A DNA stretch of 64,000 nucleotides from an uncultured Ferrovum sp. (GCA_903867885.1 CAIPTD010000161.1:20117-84116); one strand, 5' to 3'; shown: positions 41,509 to 52,387, counted from the first letter of the stretch. A program made the numbers and translations. Notes: generated from the letters alone by a model not told the origin.

Positions 41509-42309
41509 CTAGTCTATGGGCACTTCAATGATGGTTTTAATAGTCCAATGATCGGTAGCAGCAGTCAGTCCTCGCCCTATTCCCAGATTAAATACAAAAG
41601 GTTTTCGATCTACGTCCAAGGCTAGATAAACTGTATGAGCTTGATTGGAATAAGAATCAAAATGCGAGAATTGTCCTAGCTCAGCATAGTATTCAGTACC
41701 TACTGCAATTCCCTCTTTCACATCCCGCGCAATCTTAAACGAAGGACTGAAATCAGGCCCACCGGTTCTTTGTCCTGGTTTCAGGTTTTGTCCAATGACG
41801 GGGTTGAATGCAAACAACCATTCTAATTTTTTCCATCCTAATATGGGACGTGTTTCAAGACGATCTTGAGATTGTTCAAAGATTGACTTGACATGTGAAA
41901 GCTCAAAATTAATGCCATAGAAAAACGGGTCATCAGCTGTGGCTTTTTGACCAATATACTTCAAACGATACCGAAATCCTGAAAAGCGTTCATCGCCTGC
42001 AGGGGTGTGCTCCATTGGAATATAAATGCCCAACTCGAAATGTTCGGAAGCGGCATAAGAGAATTCCAAGGTAGATCGAATGCCATGCGCAGGAACAATT
42101 TCCCCGGCGTAATCCGGGGTTCCACGTCCGGATGGGGTAGCGTTGACATGTAACTCCAATCCAAATTCACCGGGCGCATTAATCGCATCATCGTAGACCT
42201 GAATTTCATCGATCAGGACGGCATGCGCAGAAAACGAGGAAAGACATAAACTCACACAGGCTAAGACCCAAAAAACATCTTTTTTGGCAAAGCTTGGCAA
42301 GGTATTCAT
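41509..42309 (-). CDS. outer-membrane beta-barrel-like protein with signal peptide
   Basis: Signal sequence, then alternating beta-strand pattern to the C-terminus. Confidence 0.65.
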   Translation of the reverse strand: MNTLPSFAKKDVFWVLACVSLCLSSFSAHAVLIDEIQVYDDAINAPGEFGLELHVNATPSGRGTPDYAGEIVPAHGIRSTLEFSYAASEHFELGIYIPMEHTPAGDERFSGFRYRLKYIGQKATADDPFFYGINFELSHVKSIFEQSQDRLETRPILGWKKLEWLFAFNPVIGQNLKPGQRTGGPDFSPSFKIARDVKEGIAVGTEYYAELGQFSHFDSYSNQAHTVYLALDVDRKPFVFNLGIGRGLTAATDHWTIKTIIEVPID

Positions 42310-42319
42310 GAATACACAA

Positions 42320-43189
42320 TCAATCTAAATAAGCCGGGAACTTAGGCATTACCGCAAAAGATTCGGGTGCATGCTGAATCACAAACCGGGCTTGCGTATT
42401 TTTTACAATTTTTTCAATCCGATCCATTGAGGCCAGCGTATCTGCTCGATCTACATTGAACACCGGCATGCGTTTCATCGAACGGTTTTCGATGGTGTGA
42501 TAGAGATCGCCTGATAACAACACATTTCCACTTTTCTTGAGTTTCACCCACAAGACCTTATGGCCAGGGGTGTGACCTGGGGCGGATAAAATCTTAACTG
42601 TGCCATCACCAAATACATCCAGGTCCCCATCAACTGATTCTGTTTTTACGGTTTTGTAGGCGGAAAATGAGTCGGGATTCACTCCAAAAGGGGTAGGGGT
42701 AGATAAGCCCCAATCCAGTTCGCGCTTGGACAACAGCCAAGTTGCACTCGTGAAAAGATTGGCATTACCAGTATGATCAAAATGGAGATGCGAAAAACTA
42801 ACATACTGAATATCGCTGGGCGCAATATCAATTTCAGACAGTTGGCTGATCAGGGTTTTATCCAAATGCATGTGGAATGGACCGTTATCCACGCCTTCTT
42901 TTTTCTCTGCAAGGGCATCACCCAACCCGGTATCCCATAATAAGTTACCTTTGGGATGGCGAATCAAGTAGCAAGGAGCCATCACTTTTCCAGGCTTGCC
43001 ATCGTATTCGCCGGTATCAGAAAAAGGGGCCATATTGCTTACGTTCACTTCACCGCAGTTAATGGTGTAAATGCGGGGACTTTTGACAACTTCTTCTGCT
43101 TGAGCAGAGTGAATGAAGCTAATACCCATTAAAAAGGTCGGCATTAAGAATCTGATCAACCAGCGGGTGGGAATGGATTGTTGAATCAT
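42320..43189 (-). CDS. MBL-fold hydrolase, secreted, N-acyl homoserine lactonase-like
   Basis: Signal peptide; SHLHFDHTGN (HxHxDH) and SAPGHTPGHKVLWV...LLSGDLYHT. Confidence 0.82.
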   Translation of the reverse strand: MIQQSIPTRWLIRFLMPTFLMGISFIHSAQAEEVVKSPRIYTINCGEVNVSNMAPFSDTGEYDGKPGKVMAPCYLIRHPKGNLLWDTGLGDALAEKKEGVDNGPFHMHLDKTLISQLSEIDIAPSDIQYVSFSHLHFDHTGNANLFTSATWLLSKRELDWGLSTPTPFGVNPDSFSAYKTVKTESVDGDLDVFGDGTVKILSAPGHTPGHKVLWVKLKKSGNVLLSGDLYHTIENRSMKRMPVFNVDRADTLASMDRIEKIVKNTQARFVIQHAPESFAVMPKFPAYLD

Positions 43190-43258
43190 TTTGATCTCTC
43201 ACTTAATAAAATTGCTTGTATGAATCACCCAGTTCATTGTCCGGAATTCAGGTGATCA

Positions 43259-44263
43259 TTACTCTGCTTGCATACCCAAGCGTTGCATCAAGCTTCGGTC
43301 TCGATCGGCTTCAGGGTTTGGGGTGGTGAGCAATTGTTCCCCATAAAAAATAGAGTTGGCCCCAGCCAAAAAGCATAGCGCTTGCACAGCATCACTCATA
43401 TTCTCGCGCCCGGCAGAAAGACGCACCCGGCTCTTAGGCATGGTGATACGAGCAACAGCAATTGTTCTGACAAAATCTAAAGGATCGAGTTCATCTTGTC
43501 CGTGCAGAGGTGTACCTTTAACTTGCACGAGCAGATTGATGGGGACGGATTCCGGGGCAGGATCAAGGTTGGCAAGTTGAGCGATTAAGCCTGCTCGTTG
43601 TGAGGCGTTTTCACCCATGCCTACTATACCTCCACAACACACATTAATTCCCGCGGCTCTTACTGCAGTTAGGGTATCTAATCGATCTTGATATTCACGC
43701 GTACTGATGATGTCACCATAGAATTCTGGTGCGCTATCTAGGTTGTGATTATAGAAATCCAATCCTGCCTGTTTGAGGCGTTCAGCTTGAGCGGGTTTCA
43801 ACATCCCCAGTGTTGCGCAGGTTTCCATACCGAGTGCGCGCACACCTTCAATCATTGCAGCGATGGGTTCTAGGTCTTTATCCTTGGGGCTGCGCCATGC
43901 GGCCCCCATACAAAATCGGCTCGCCCCCGCCTCTTTGGCGCGCTGGGCTGCGGCAAGTACTTCATTGAGGGGTAACATGGCCTGATTTTCAACCCCTGTG
44001 TCATACCGAACCGATTGTGGACAATATGCACAGTCTTCAGGGCAGCCGCCGGTCTTCACTGAGAGCAGGGTGGAAAGCTGAACACCTTGCGGATTCCAGT
44101 GATCGCGATGTACCTGCTGGGCTTGCCATATGAGATCGGTGAAGGGTAAGGCCAATAAAGCTTCTATTTCATTCAGAGCCCATTTTTTTGTGCTTTTTGA
44201 GGCAGACAAAATAGGACTTGAACTGGAAGAATGGGGAAGGCTAATAGATTCGGGGGAATTCAC
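43259..44263 (-). CDS. bioB: biotin synthase
   Basis: [16 protein letters not shown] radical-SAM CxxxCxx[32 protein letters not shown]. Confidence 0.97.
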   Translation of the reverse strand: MNSPESISLPHSSSSSPILSASKSTKKWALNEIEALLALPFTDLIWQAQQVHRDHWNPQGVQLSTLLSVKTGGCPEDCAYCPQSVRYDTGVENQAMLPLNEVLAAAQRAKEAGASRFCMGAAWRSPKDKDLEPIAAMIEGVRALGMETCATLGMLKPAQAERLKQAGLDFYNHNLDSAPEFYGDIISTREYQDRLDTLTAVRAAGINVCCGGIVGMGENASQRAGLIAQLANLDPAPESVPINLLVQVKGTPLHGQDELDPLDFVRTIAVARITMPKSRVRLSAGRENMSDAVQALCFLAGANSIFYGEQLLTTPNPEADRDRSLMQRLGMQAE

Positions 44264-44322
44264 AATGCGGGATACCTTATGGGCTAAACGATGCAGTCCT
44301 CTATGATACGTTACCTAGCAGG

Positions 44323-45009
44323 GTGATTGGTTTGTCTGGTGTGTATCGTCACATTGCTCAGCACTTTATCATGCAAGACTGTTGGTTATGTCGCGGGTTT
44401 TCTCGGGGGGCGATGGTCTGTGGGTTTTGTCGGCGTGCGATGCGCCTGTGTCCGCAGGATACAGACCGCGCAATGCTTGCAGAAGAATGTAATCTCAATG
44501 CACTGATTCTGCGCTATCGATATTCCTTTCCGCTCGATACTTTGCTTAAGCGTTATAAATATCAAGGTGAATTGATTTTAGCGAAGCCACTTGCTGCCCT
44601 TTTTCCCCCGCCTCCCTTCCAACAACAACCTGGGATGGTTTTGGGTGTGAGGCCAGTGCTGATTCCTGTTCCTGCCAGTGTTGCGCGGATCAAACAGCGC
44701 GGTTACGATCATCTGCATCTGATTGCACAGCACTACGCCAAGCGATTTCAGCTAGAACTGGGTTATGCCAGACGCAAACAAGACTCTGCTTCTCAAGCAA
44801 AGTTGGGGCGACGTGATCGCAAACGCAATTTAGCTGAAGTTTTTGATGTAGCGTGCCCGGGAAAAGCAGTGCTGATTTTGGATGATGTGATCACCACCGG
44901 AGCTACGATATCTGCCTTGGCAGTTCGATGCCGCGATCAGGGTGCAAAATGGGTGGGGGCAGTGGTACTCGCCCGAGCACCTGCGCCAAATGAAGTGGCC
45001 GTACAGTAA
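44323..45009 (+). CDS. ComF family phosphoribosyltransferase
   Basis: YRYSFPLDTLLKRYKYQGEL...RIKQRGYDHLHLIA...AVLILDDVITTGAT. Confidence 0.92.
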   Translation: MIGLSGVYRHIAQHFIMQDCWLCRGFSRGAMVCGFCRRAMRLCPQDTDRAMLAEECNLNALILRYRYSFPLDTLLKRYKYQGELILAKPLAALFPPPPFQQQPGMVLGVRPVLIPVPASVARIKQRGYDHLHLIAQHYAKRFQLELGYARRKQDSASQAKLGRRDRKRNLAEVFDVACPGKAVLILDDVITTGATISALAVRCRDQGAKWVGAVVLARAPAPNEVAVQ

Positions 45010-45045
45010 TGCACGGCCAGAGAACTCATTACTTGGTCAGTGTGA

Positions 45046-45603
45046 TCAGGTAATACGACGACGATATTCGCCAGAGGCGGTATCAATTTCGATCTTGTCA
45101 CCGGTGTTGCAAAATAAAGGAACACCCACTTCAAAACCAGTTGAAATCTTGGCGGGTTTCAATACCTTGCCTGAGGTATCGCCACGGACACCGGGCTCAG
45201 TGTAGGTGATTTCACGCACCACGCTGGAAGGTAATTCAATTGAGATAGGTTTGCCGTTGTAGAACACCAGTTCACCGGGCATCCCGTCTTCGATGTAGTT
45301 CAGTGCATCTCCCAAGTTTTCTGCTTCAACTTCAAACTGGTTGAATTCTGCATCCATGAATACATATAAGGGGTCTGCGAAGTAAGAGTAAGTCACTTCC
45401 TTGCGATCCAATATGACTTGTTCTAGCTTATCGTCTGCCTTGAAAACAGTTTCTAAACCCGCATTAGTGAGCAGGTTTTTCATTTTCATTTTCATGACGG
45501 CGGCGCTGCGGCCACCTTTGTTGTATTCAGCTTTGAGGATGACCATGGGTTCTTTGCCAACCATGATTACGTTCCCAACGCGCAATTCCTGAGCCTGTTT
45601 CAT
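45046..45603 (-). CDS. efp: elongation factor P
   Basis: [45 protein letters not shown]; Arg at residue 32. Confidence 0.96.
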   Translation of the reverse strand: MKQAQELRVGNVIMVGKEPMVILKAEYNKGGRSAAVMKMKMKNLLTNAGLETVFKADDKLEQVILDRKEVTYSYFADPLYVFMDAEFNQFEVEAENLGDALNYIEDGMPGELVFYNGKPISIELPSSVVREITYTEPGVRGDTSGKVLKPAKISTGFEVGVPLFCNTGDKIEIDTASGEYRRRIT

Positions 45604-45649
45604 TTCTTTTTTCCTGAGGAGAGATTACGGCAACCGAGGATTATAGACC

Positions 45650-46177
45650 TTATCCCTTGTAGTTAGCGATCCCTTGCATGATCTCTTGCTTGGCGGCTTC
45701 GGGCCCTTCCCAACCCAGCACCTTTACCCATTTACCCGGTTCTAGATCTTTATAGTGCTCAAAAAAATGCGAGATGGTTTTTAAGGTTAATGCATTCAGA
45801 TCTTCGGGTTGATGCCATTGTGAGTAAATAGGAAGGATTTTATCGGTGGGAACCGCTAATACCTTTCCGTCTTCACCTGACTCGTCTTCCATTTTAAGGA
45901 TACCGATAGGTCGGCAGGTCACGACCACCCCAGGAGGTAAGGGAAAAGGCGTGATCACCAGAACGTCAACTGGATCACCGTCGCCGCTAAGGGTTTTAGG
46001 TACATACCCATAGTTGGTGGGGTAATGCATGGCAGTGCTCATGAAGCGATCCACAAAAATAGCACCCGTCTCTTTATCCACCTCATATTTAACTGGATCC
46101 GCATTCATGGGGATCTCGATAACAACGTTAAAGGCTTCAGGAGCGTTTTTGCCGGGTGTGACGTTATGTAGGGACAT
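45650..46177 (-). CDS. ppa: inorganic pyrophosphatase
   Basis: [55 protein letters not shown]. Confidence 0.97.
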   Translation of the reverse strand: MSLHNVTPGKNAPEAFNVVIEIPMNADPVKYEVDKETGAIFVDRFMSTAMHYPTNYGYVPKTLSGDGDPVDVLVITPFPLPPGVVVTCRPIGILKMEDESGEDGKVLAVPTDKILPIYSQWHQPEDLNALTLKTISHFFEHYKDLEPGKWVKVLGWEGPEAAKQEIMQGIANYKG

Positions 46178-46306
46178 AGTATTGGGTTGTGTAGTTTTAA
46201 AAAAGTCCGTTCACATTTTAGCTTACCTTGGGCACTAAGATCGAATCATTGTCTCAGCTAATGTTATATTTTGACTCAAAGCAATATTTTCTTGGTCTTG
46301 GGTGCG

Positions 46307-47548
46307 ATGCATATAGCCGTTTTGGGTGGTGGAGTGATCGGGGTCACCACAGCTTGGTATCTCAGGGCTGCAGGGCATAGGGTCACGTTGATTGATCGTC
46401 AGTCTGAGGTGGGATGTGAGACCAGTTTTGCTAATGGGGCACAGTTATCTGCGGGCCACGCGGAGCCATGGGCGCAACCTGGGGCGATTCAAAAATTACT
46501 GAAATGGTTGCCGCGCGAAGATGCCCCTTTGCTATTTAGGCTGCGCTTAGATCCCAATCAGTGGCGTTGGGGACTGTCATTTTTAAATGAGTGTCGCCCC
46601 AGTCGATTTGAATACAATCTGCGGCAGATCTTGGCGCTGGGAGTGTATAGCCGGCAGCAGATGATCGCTTTGCGAGGCAATACGGGGATTCGATTCGATT
46701 CTCTCTCGCTGGGTATCTTGAACATATATGAGGACCGCGCTGACTTTGCTCGGGCCAAAGAAATGACCTCCCTCATTCGTTCGCAGGGTTATCAGCGTGT
46801 CCCGATTGCTGTTGATGAGGCGCTCTTAAAGGAACCAGGGCTCTCCCATCGTAGAAGTGCTCTGGTGGGGGCTACGTGGACCCCACCAGATGAAACGGGT
46901 GATGCCTACCTGTTCTGTAAGGAGCTAGCACAGATCTCTGCTCAGGCTGGGGTAGCGTTTAAACTAGGCTGTTCAGTTGAAAAAATTGTGGTGCGCAATG
47001 GGCAGGTTAGGGGAGTGGTTTTTCAATCTCAAGAGTTGGCTGTGGATGCCTGTGTGGTAGCAATGGGCAGCTATAGTGCGCGCCTACTTAATAGTGTGGG
47101 TTTGCGCATCCCTGTTTACCCAGCCAAAGGTTATTCTGCAACGATGCGGATCGTTAATGCGGCAGCAGCACCTCGCGCCAGCGTCACCGATGAGGCGCAC
47201 AAAATGGTGTTTACTCGCTTGGGCAATCGTTTGCGGATTGCAGGAACTGCCGAGTTTAATGGCTATGAAATGAACTTGAATCCTGTTCGTTGCAAGGCGC
47301 TCATTGAGCGGGCTCGAACTCTTTTCCCTGGGGCTGCAGAATATGATGTGCCCTCTTTTTGGACGGGGCTGAGACCTGCTACACCCTCCAATCGCCCCTT
47401 GATAGGCCCCACTCAAATTGAAGGATTGTTTCTTAATACAGGGCACGGCACACTGGGTTGGACAGAAGCTTGTGGTTCAAGCCATGCCTTGAGTATGTTG
47501 ATTGATGGCAAGCAGCCTAATGTGGAGTTTGATTTTCTTCATGTTTGA
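46307..47548 (+). CDS. dadA: D-amino acid dehydrogenase
   Basis: [60 protein letters not shown]. Confidence 0.92.
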   Translation: MHIAVLGGGVIGVTTAWYLRAAGHRVTLIDRQSEVGCETSFANGAQLSAGHAEPWAQPGAIQKLLKWLPREDAPLLFRLRLDPNQWRWGLSFLNECRPSRFEYNLRQILALGVYSRQQMIALRGNTGIRFDSLSLGILNIYEDRADFARAKEMTSLIRSQGYQRVPIAVDEALLKEPGLSHRRSALVGATWTPPDETGDAYLFCKELAQISAQAGVAFKLGCSVEKIVVRNGQVRGVVFQSQELAVDACVVAMGSYSARLLNSVGLRIPVYPAKGYSATMRIVNAAAAPRASVTDEAHKMVFTRLGNRLRIAGTAEFNGYEMNLNPVRCKALIERARTLFPGAAEYDVPSFWTGLRPATPSNRPLIGPTQIEGLFLNTGHGTLGWTEACGSSHALSMLIDGKQPNVEFDFLHV

Positions 47549-48038
47549 TATCGTTTTTTATCAACCTGAAATACCCCCTAATACGGGCAATGCCATCCGC
47601 TTGTGCGCGAATACGGGCTGTCGTCTGCATTTGATCGAACCCTTAGGCTTTTCTATCGATGACAAAAGTTTGCGGCGGGCAGGGCTTGATTACCACGAGC
47701 AAACTGTTCTGCGGGTACACGCAAGTTGGGAGGCTTGTACTCAGGATTTGCAGGCAGAGGCTGTGCTGGGTGGGGTGAGTAGCCCCAAAAGATTCTATGC
47801 TTTCACGACCAAGGCCACTCAGTCGCACACGGCCATCGCCTATCAAGCAGGAGATGTATTCGTGTTTGGCCCGGAGACACGGGGTTTGCCTCCGGAGGTC
47901 TTGCAGGCCATTGGCCCCCCCAATTGGATTCGTATTCCCATGGTATCCAGTAGCAGGAGTCTGAATTTATCTAACTCCGCTGCAGTCGCTATTTACGAAG
48001 CCTGGCGTCAGCTTGGTTTTGCTGCCTCTTCGTACTAG
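47541..48038 (+). CDS. trmL: tRNA (cytidine(34)-2'-O)-methyltransferase
   Basis: [61 protein letters not shown]. Confidence 0.95.
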   Translation: MFDIVFYQPEIPPNTGNAIRLCANTGCRLHLIEPLGFSIDDKSLRRAGLDYHEQTVLRVHASWEACTQDLQAEAVLGGVSSPKRFYAFTTKATQSHTAIAYQAGDVFVFGPETRGLPPEVLQAIGPPNWIRIPMVSSSRSLNLSNSAAVAIYEAWRQLGFAASSY

Positions 48039-48164
48039 TACGTACCCCTTTGATTTTGTAAATATATGATTAATATATTTAATTACGTTTGATGCATAGA
48101 CTGGTCAAGGTGGTGGGAGTAGAATGCTGCAAATGCACAAATTAGATGGGGCTCAATGATTTTT

Positions 48165-49508
48165 ATGGACGCCGTTATTCTCTCCCGGATTCAGTTCGCT
48201 GCCAATATCAGTTTTCACATTATTTTCCCCACCATTTCTATAGGATTAGCTTGGTTCTTGGTTTATATCCGAGGACAAGCAGATAAACAGCCTAATGGCG
48301 CCTGGGATATGGCTTTTAAGTTTTGGGTAAAGGTATTTGCTTTGACTTTCGCCTTTGGTGTGGTGAGCGGAGTCACAATGTCTTTTCAGTTTGGCACAAA
48401 TTGGCCTGGCTACATGAAAACGGTAGGCGCGGTAGCAGGGCCCCTGCTGGCGTATGAAGTGCTTTCTGCATTTTTCCTTGAGGCTACTTTCTTAGGAATT
48501 ATGTTATTTGGCCAGAATAAGGTTTCCCCGGCAGTGTATAAGCTTTCCGTCTGGCTGGTAGCAGGTGGGACAACGCTCTCTTTGTTCTGGATTCTTGCCC
48601 TCAACTCCTGGATGCATACCCCGGCTGGTATCGAGGTTGTGGACGGAAAGGTTGTAGCAAATGATTGGTTAGCCATCATATTTAATCCTTCCATGCCATA
48701 TCGCACAGTCCATATGCTGTTGGCCTCTGCCGCTACCGCTTCTTTTTTTGTGATGGGGATTTCGGCTTTTAGAGTATTGATTGGTGAACGTGGAGAAGAC
48801 ATTCAAAAAACTTTAAGAATGGCCTCTGTTGTGGCTGCAGTAGTGATGCCTTTGCAAATCCTTGCAGGCGATATTCATGGTCTCAATACCCATGAGTATC
48901 AACCCGCAAAATTAGCGGCAATGGAAGGACTATGGCACACAGAAAGTAAGGTGCCGCTGCTGCTTTTTGCCGTGCCTGACGAAGCAACGCAAAGCAATCA
49001 CTATGAGATCAAAATTCCGCAGCTCGCTAGCTTAGTGATCACCCACTCCTTGAATGGAGAGATTCGTGGTTTAGATGAATTTCCTAACGCACATCCTCCT
49101 GTTTTTCCGGTGTTTTGGGGGTTTCGTGTCATGGTTGGCTCCGGAATGTTGATGCTCGTTTTGTCTTGGGTAACTTGGTGGTTCCTGCGTCAATCTTCCT
49201 CCGTTCCCATTTGGCTCATGCGCGTTCTCGTGCCTGCTACTTTTATTGGCTGGGTTCCCACTTTGGCAGGATGGTATACCACTGAAATTGGGCGCCAGCC
49301 CTATTTGGTCACGGGCATTTTGAAGACAGCCGATGCCCTTGGTCAGGTAAGCGGCACAACGATCTTCGGTTCATTGACTGCATATCTGTTGCTCTATGCA
49401 ATCTTACTTTCGGTTTATGTTACCACTGTGTTCTATATGGCCCGCACTGGTGCAAAGCTACCCGGTCATGATGCCTCTCAACCTAGCTCTCATGCCTTGG
49501 CAGGATAA
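48165..49508 (+). CDS. cydA: cytochrome bd-type (CIO-like) quinol oxidase subunit I
   Basis: SRIQFAANISFHIIFPTISIGLAWFLVYIRG...FFLEATFLGIMLFG; short Q-loop. Confidence 0.94.
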   Translation: MDAVILSRIQFAANISFHIIFPTISIGLAWFLVYIRGQADKQPNGAWDMAFKFWVKVFALTFAFGVVSGVTMSFQFGTNWPGYMKTVGAVAGPLLAYEVLSAFFLEATFLGIMLFGQNKVSPAVYKLSVWLVAGGTTLSLFWILALNSWMHTPAGIEVVDGKVVANDWLAIIFNPSMPYRTVHMLLASAATASFFVMGISAFRVLIGERGEDIQKTLRMASVVAAVVMPLQILAGDIHGLNTHEYQPAKLAAMEGLWHTESKVPLLLFAVPDEATQSNHYEIKIPQLASLVITHSLNGEIRGLDEFPNAHPPVFPVFWGFRVMVGSGMLMLVLSWVTWWFLRQSSSVPIWLMRVLVPATFIGWVPTLAGWYTTEIGRQPYLVTGILKTADALGQVSGTTIFGSLTAYLLLYAILLSVYVTTVFYMARTGAKLPGHDASQPSSHALAG

Positions 49509-50519
49509 ATGATGGAATTTTTAACCCGAGATGTTTTGGTTCTAAGCTTTGCAGCTCTGATGGGCATTGCCATCATGGCTTATGTGATTCTGGATGGTTA
49601 TGACTTAGGTGTTGGGGTTTTGTTACCTCAAGCAAAGGGCCATGATCGTGATCAAATGATTCACACTATTGCCCCTTTTTGGGATGCAAATGAAACTTGG
49701 CTGGTCTTGGGTGGGGGAATTTTGCTCGTGGCTTTTCCAATCGCCCACGGCATTATTCTTAATGCAACTTACCTCGCGGTTTTAATCATGTTGATTGGCC
49801 TGATTTTGCGAGGCGTTTCTTTTGAGTTGCGCGTTAAGGCGCCTGCGCATCGCCTGGAATTGTGGAATCAAATGTTTGCGATTGGTTCGGCTACAGCTGG
49901 CTTGGCCCAAGGTTTCATGCTTGGACATTTTGTGGTGGCGTTCAGGGATGACTGGGCTAGTTTATTATTTGCAGCTTTGGTGGCGCCATGCGTGCTCTCT
50001 GCCTACACATTAATGGGGGCTAGTTGGCTTGTCCTGAAAACGGAAGGCGACTTACAACATCGCGCTGCGCGATGGGGTCGTCATGCTTTATGGCTCACCG
50101 CATTGGGGATTGTATTGGTTTCATTAGCTACCCCCATTGTCAGTCCGCGGATTTTTGCGAGATGGTTTAGTCTGGACCGAATAGTAATTATGTCTCCCAT
50201 ACCATTGTTGGTTACATGGGCTGTTATTTGGTTATCAAGATGGTTTTATCAATTTGATGCAGATGAGCATGACCATCGCGCTTGGATTCCTTTTACGCTT
50301 ACGATCGAATTATTTTTATTATCGGGTTTGGGGCTTGCCTACAGCACATTTCCCTATGTGGTGATTGATCAACTCACTATTTGGGACGCAGCAGCAAGCA
50401 CACCCACTTTGAAAATGATCTTGCTTGGAGTAGTGATTGTTCTTCCTCCCATCATTGTATATAGCGCTTTCTCATATCGCATCTTTAAAGGAAAATCTAC
50501 GCATTTGAGCGAAGCCTAA
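49509..50519 (+). CDS. cydB: cytochrome bd-type quinol oxidase subunit II
   Basis: MAYVILDGYDLGVGVLLP...APFWDANETWLVLGGGILLVAFPIAHG. Confidence 0.94.
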   Translation: MMEFLTRDVLVLSFAALMGIAIMAYVILDGYDLGVGVLLPQAKGHDRDQMIHTIAPFWDANETWLVLGGGILLVAFPIAHGIILNATYLAVLIMLIGLILRGVSFELRVKAPAHRLELWNQMFAIGSATAGLAQGFMLGHFVVAFRDDWASLLFAALVAPCVLSAYTLMGASWLVLKTEGDLQHRAARWGRHALWLTALGIVLVSLATPIVSPRIFARWFSLDRIVIMSPIPLLVTWAVIWLSRWFYQFDADEHDHRAWIPFTLTIELFLLSGLGLAYSTFPYVVIDQLTIWDAAASTPTLKMILLGVVIVLPPIIVYSAFSYRIFKGKSTHLSEA

Positions 50520-50585
50520 ATTCATAAAGATGGCTTGCTTACGATGAGATGAGACTGTAAAGAAACAAGACCGAGCAAAGATACC

Positions 50586-51329
50586 TTAGTCAAGAAAATC
50601 GCATTGGGTCTCTACGAACTTTGCGAGGTCAAGAGAATGCTCTCGCACCAGACGTTCCGCCAGTTCGGTATCTCTTGTCTCCAGTGCCTCAATAATCCGC
50701 ATATGCTCCACAATCGATTTTTGTGCGCGGTCGCTTTGAGTGATCGTAGCCTTGCGAATAGAACGCACGTGAGCAAAAATGTTGTGCATGGTTTCGGACA
50801 GCACGGGTGAATCGGCAAGGTCAAAAATGGCCTGATGAAATGCAATATTGGCTTCAGAGTATTCATCTAAATGCTCTGAGGGGGCAGAATCTAAAAAACT
50901 ATCGAACAGATGCCGCACCGCTGAAATTTGAGTGTCAGAGGCCTGAAGCGTGGCTAAGCGGGCCGCCATACTCTCCAAGGCAGCCCACATCTGAATGAGT
51001 TGCACTACTTCTTTGCGGGTTTTGCGCTGAATATAAATGCCGCGTCTTGGAACAGTGCGCAGAAAACCTTCCTGCTCCAACAGAGTCATTGCTTCACGAA
51101 CAGGGGTTCTGCTTACGCCAAGTTGTTCACTGAGCAAGCGCTCATCTAAACGAATTAATTCTTTTGAACCATAAATATCTGCATCAGCAATGGCCTGTTT
51201 TAGCATCACATAAGCTTGGTCACGCAAACTGACCACCGAATTGATAGGTTTTAAACTTAATGCAGGGCTTGATGCAGGGGGTCTAGAATCAGGAGCCGTT
51301 GCTGTTTCTCCCGGATATCGATCATTCAT
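50586..51329 (-). CDS. GntR family (FCD-domain) transcriptional regulator
   Basis: LDERLLSEQLGVSRTPVREAMTLLEQEGFLRTVPRRGIYI; start at MNDRYPG. Confidence 0.9.
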   Translation of the reverse strand: MNDRYPGETATAPDSRPPASSPALSLKPINSVVSLRDQAYVMLKQAIADADIYGSKELIRLDERLLSEQLGVSRTPVREAMTLLEQEGFLRTVPRRGIYIQRKTRKEVVQLIQMWAALESMAARLATLQASDTQISAVRHLFDSFLDSAPSEHLDEYSEANIAFHQAIFDLADSPVLSETMHNIFAHVRSIRKATITQSDRAQKSIVEHMRIIEALETRDTELAERLVREHSLDLAKFVETQCDFLD

Positions 51330-51564
51330 GGCTTCCTGTTTGCCGCAGTTCAGACTGCGCCATATTCCAATAGCCGCAAGCTTATACGTTTGTAATTTTT
51401 TTGCCAACCAAGGAGAGGGGATTCGTTTATCTCTTGCTGGCATCATGGGCGCGCGATGAGTCCCCCATGAGATTTAAATCCTGACATGAAGCGTCAGGAT
51501 TTGTGGGCTGACAGGCAATAAATCGCTCCGGCAGCTTATCTAATGCTAACATCAGTGGTTCTGC

Positions 51565-51641
51565 GCGCCCGTAGCTCAGTTGGATAGAGTACTTGGCTAC
51601 GAACCAAGGGGTCGTGGGTTCGAATCCTGCCGGGCGCGCCA
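51565..51641 (+). tRNA. tRNA-Arg (anticodon ACG)
   Basis: GCGCCCGTAGCTCAGTTGGATAGAGTACTTGGCTACGAACCAAGGGGTCGTGGGTTCGAATCCTGCCGGGCGCGCCA, complete cloverleaf. Confidence 0.98.
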
Positions 51642-51663
51642 TCAAAATTTCATGTTTACTTTA
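51597..51663 (+). repeat. island boundary direct repeat, left copy (attL-like)
   Basis: 67-bp exact copy of 55230..55296: CTACGAACCAAGGGGTCGTGGGTTCGAATCCTGCCGGGCGCGCCATCAAAATTTCATGTTTACTTTA. Confidence 0.93.
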
Positions 51664-51749
51664 GGCTCTACCCCATTAACGGGGGATAGGCATTCACTCA
51701 ACACGATTAATCACTCCCTTCCACCCGCAGTGCGCTAGCACTCGCAGCC
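51664..51749 (-). mobile_element. ISL3-type IS end with last codons of the transposase (left copy)
   Basis: 86 bp matching 53770..53855 with one mismatch; minus strand encodes RLRVLAHCGWKGVINRVE*. Confidence 0.82.
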
Positions 51750-51751
51750 GT

Positions 51752-51907
51752 GCACTGAAACTGGCCGCACAAAAGCTGGAACCCACTGTCCAGCCCGTGG
51801 CTGCACCGCGTCGCATATTACGATCTGAAGCTGACCGCGAAGCCTGGTTGGCTGAAGTAAGAAAAAGCGTGCTGGACAAACTGTCTGATGGACCCGTGCA
51901 AATTTAA
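51752..51907 (+). pseudogene. C-terminal fragment of an unidentified protein (possibly BrxC-like)
   Basis: Open frame ALKLAAQKLEPTVQPVAAPRRILRSEADREAWLAEVRKSVLDKLSDGPVQI* with no start, joined to the IS end. Confidence 0.45.
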
Positions 51908-51941
51908 CGTAATAAAAAGCACTTTTATGCCGATTATATTC

Positions 51942-52060
51942 CTTATAGCCCATTAAGCGGTATAAGAATGCCGCTTAATGAAGGTAAAATTGACCTCGTC
52001 AAAAAATTAGGCATATAATGACCGCTTATAAGCCATTAAACCATTTAACCGGCACATAAT
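51942..52060. promoter_or_regulatory. palindrome-rich hipBA promoter/operator region
   Basis: Perfect IR CATTAAGCGG (51951-51960)/CCGCTTAATG (51971-51980); repeated CTTATAGCCCATTAA and CTTATAAGCCATTAA; GCTTATAAGC palindrome. Confidence 0.65.
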
Positions 52061-52066
52061 GACCGA

Positions 52067-52387
52067 ATGAGCGCACTGTTATTCAACACGCCAGAAGAAC
52101 TCCAAACCGTACTAGGTGAACGGCTGCGTCGCTTACGTCTTAACCGCAATCTGGATCAGCGCACTACCGCCGAGAAGGCCGGCATTTCAGAAAAAGCCTT
52201 GCGCAACCTTGAGTCCGGGCGCGGTTCAACGGTGGAAACCCTGATTCGCGTATTGAAAGCCCTTGATTATCTCCAGGGGATAGACATGCTTGCCCCGGAA
52301 ACCAGCGTCAACCCCCTCGATTTGTTACGCCAGCCCAAAGCACCTCAACGTGCACGACGTAGCGTCAAGCCAACGAAAGATAGTTGA
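52067..52387 (+). CDS. hipB: HipB-like XRE-family antitoxin/regulator
   Basis: LGERLRRLRLNRNLDQRTTAEKAGISEKALRNLESGRGSTVETLIRVLKAL; overlaps hipA. Confidence 0.9.
   Translation: MSALLFNTPEELQTVLGERLRRLRLNRNLDQRTTAEKAGISEKALRNLESGRGSTVETLIRVLKALDYLQGIDMLAPETSVNPLDLLRQPKAPQRARRSVKPTKDS

Noticed and set aside
50520-50585. CydX-like small subunit after cydB
   Set aside because: No suitable small TM ORF in the short gap; CIO-type oxidases often lack it
51427-51645. 72-aa minus-strand ORF MMARPAGFEPTTPWFVAKYSIQLSYGR...
   Set aside because: Antisense translation of tRNA-Arg, a common annotation artefact
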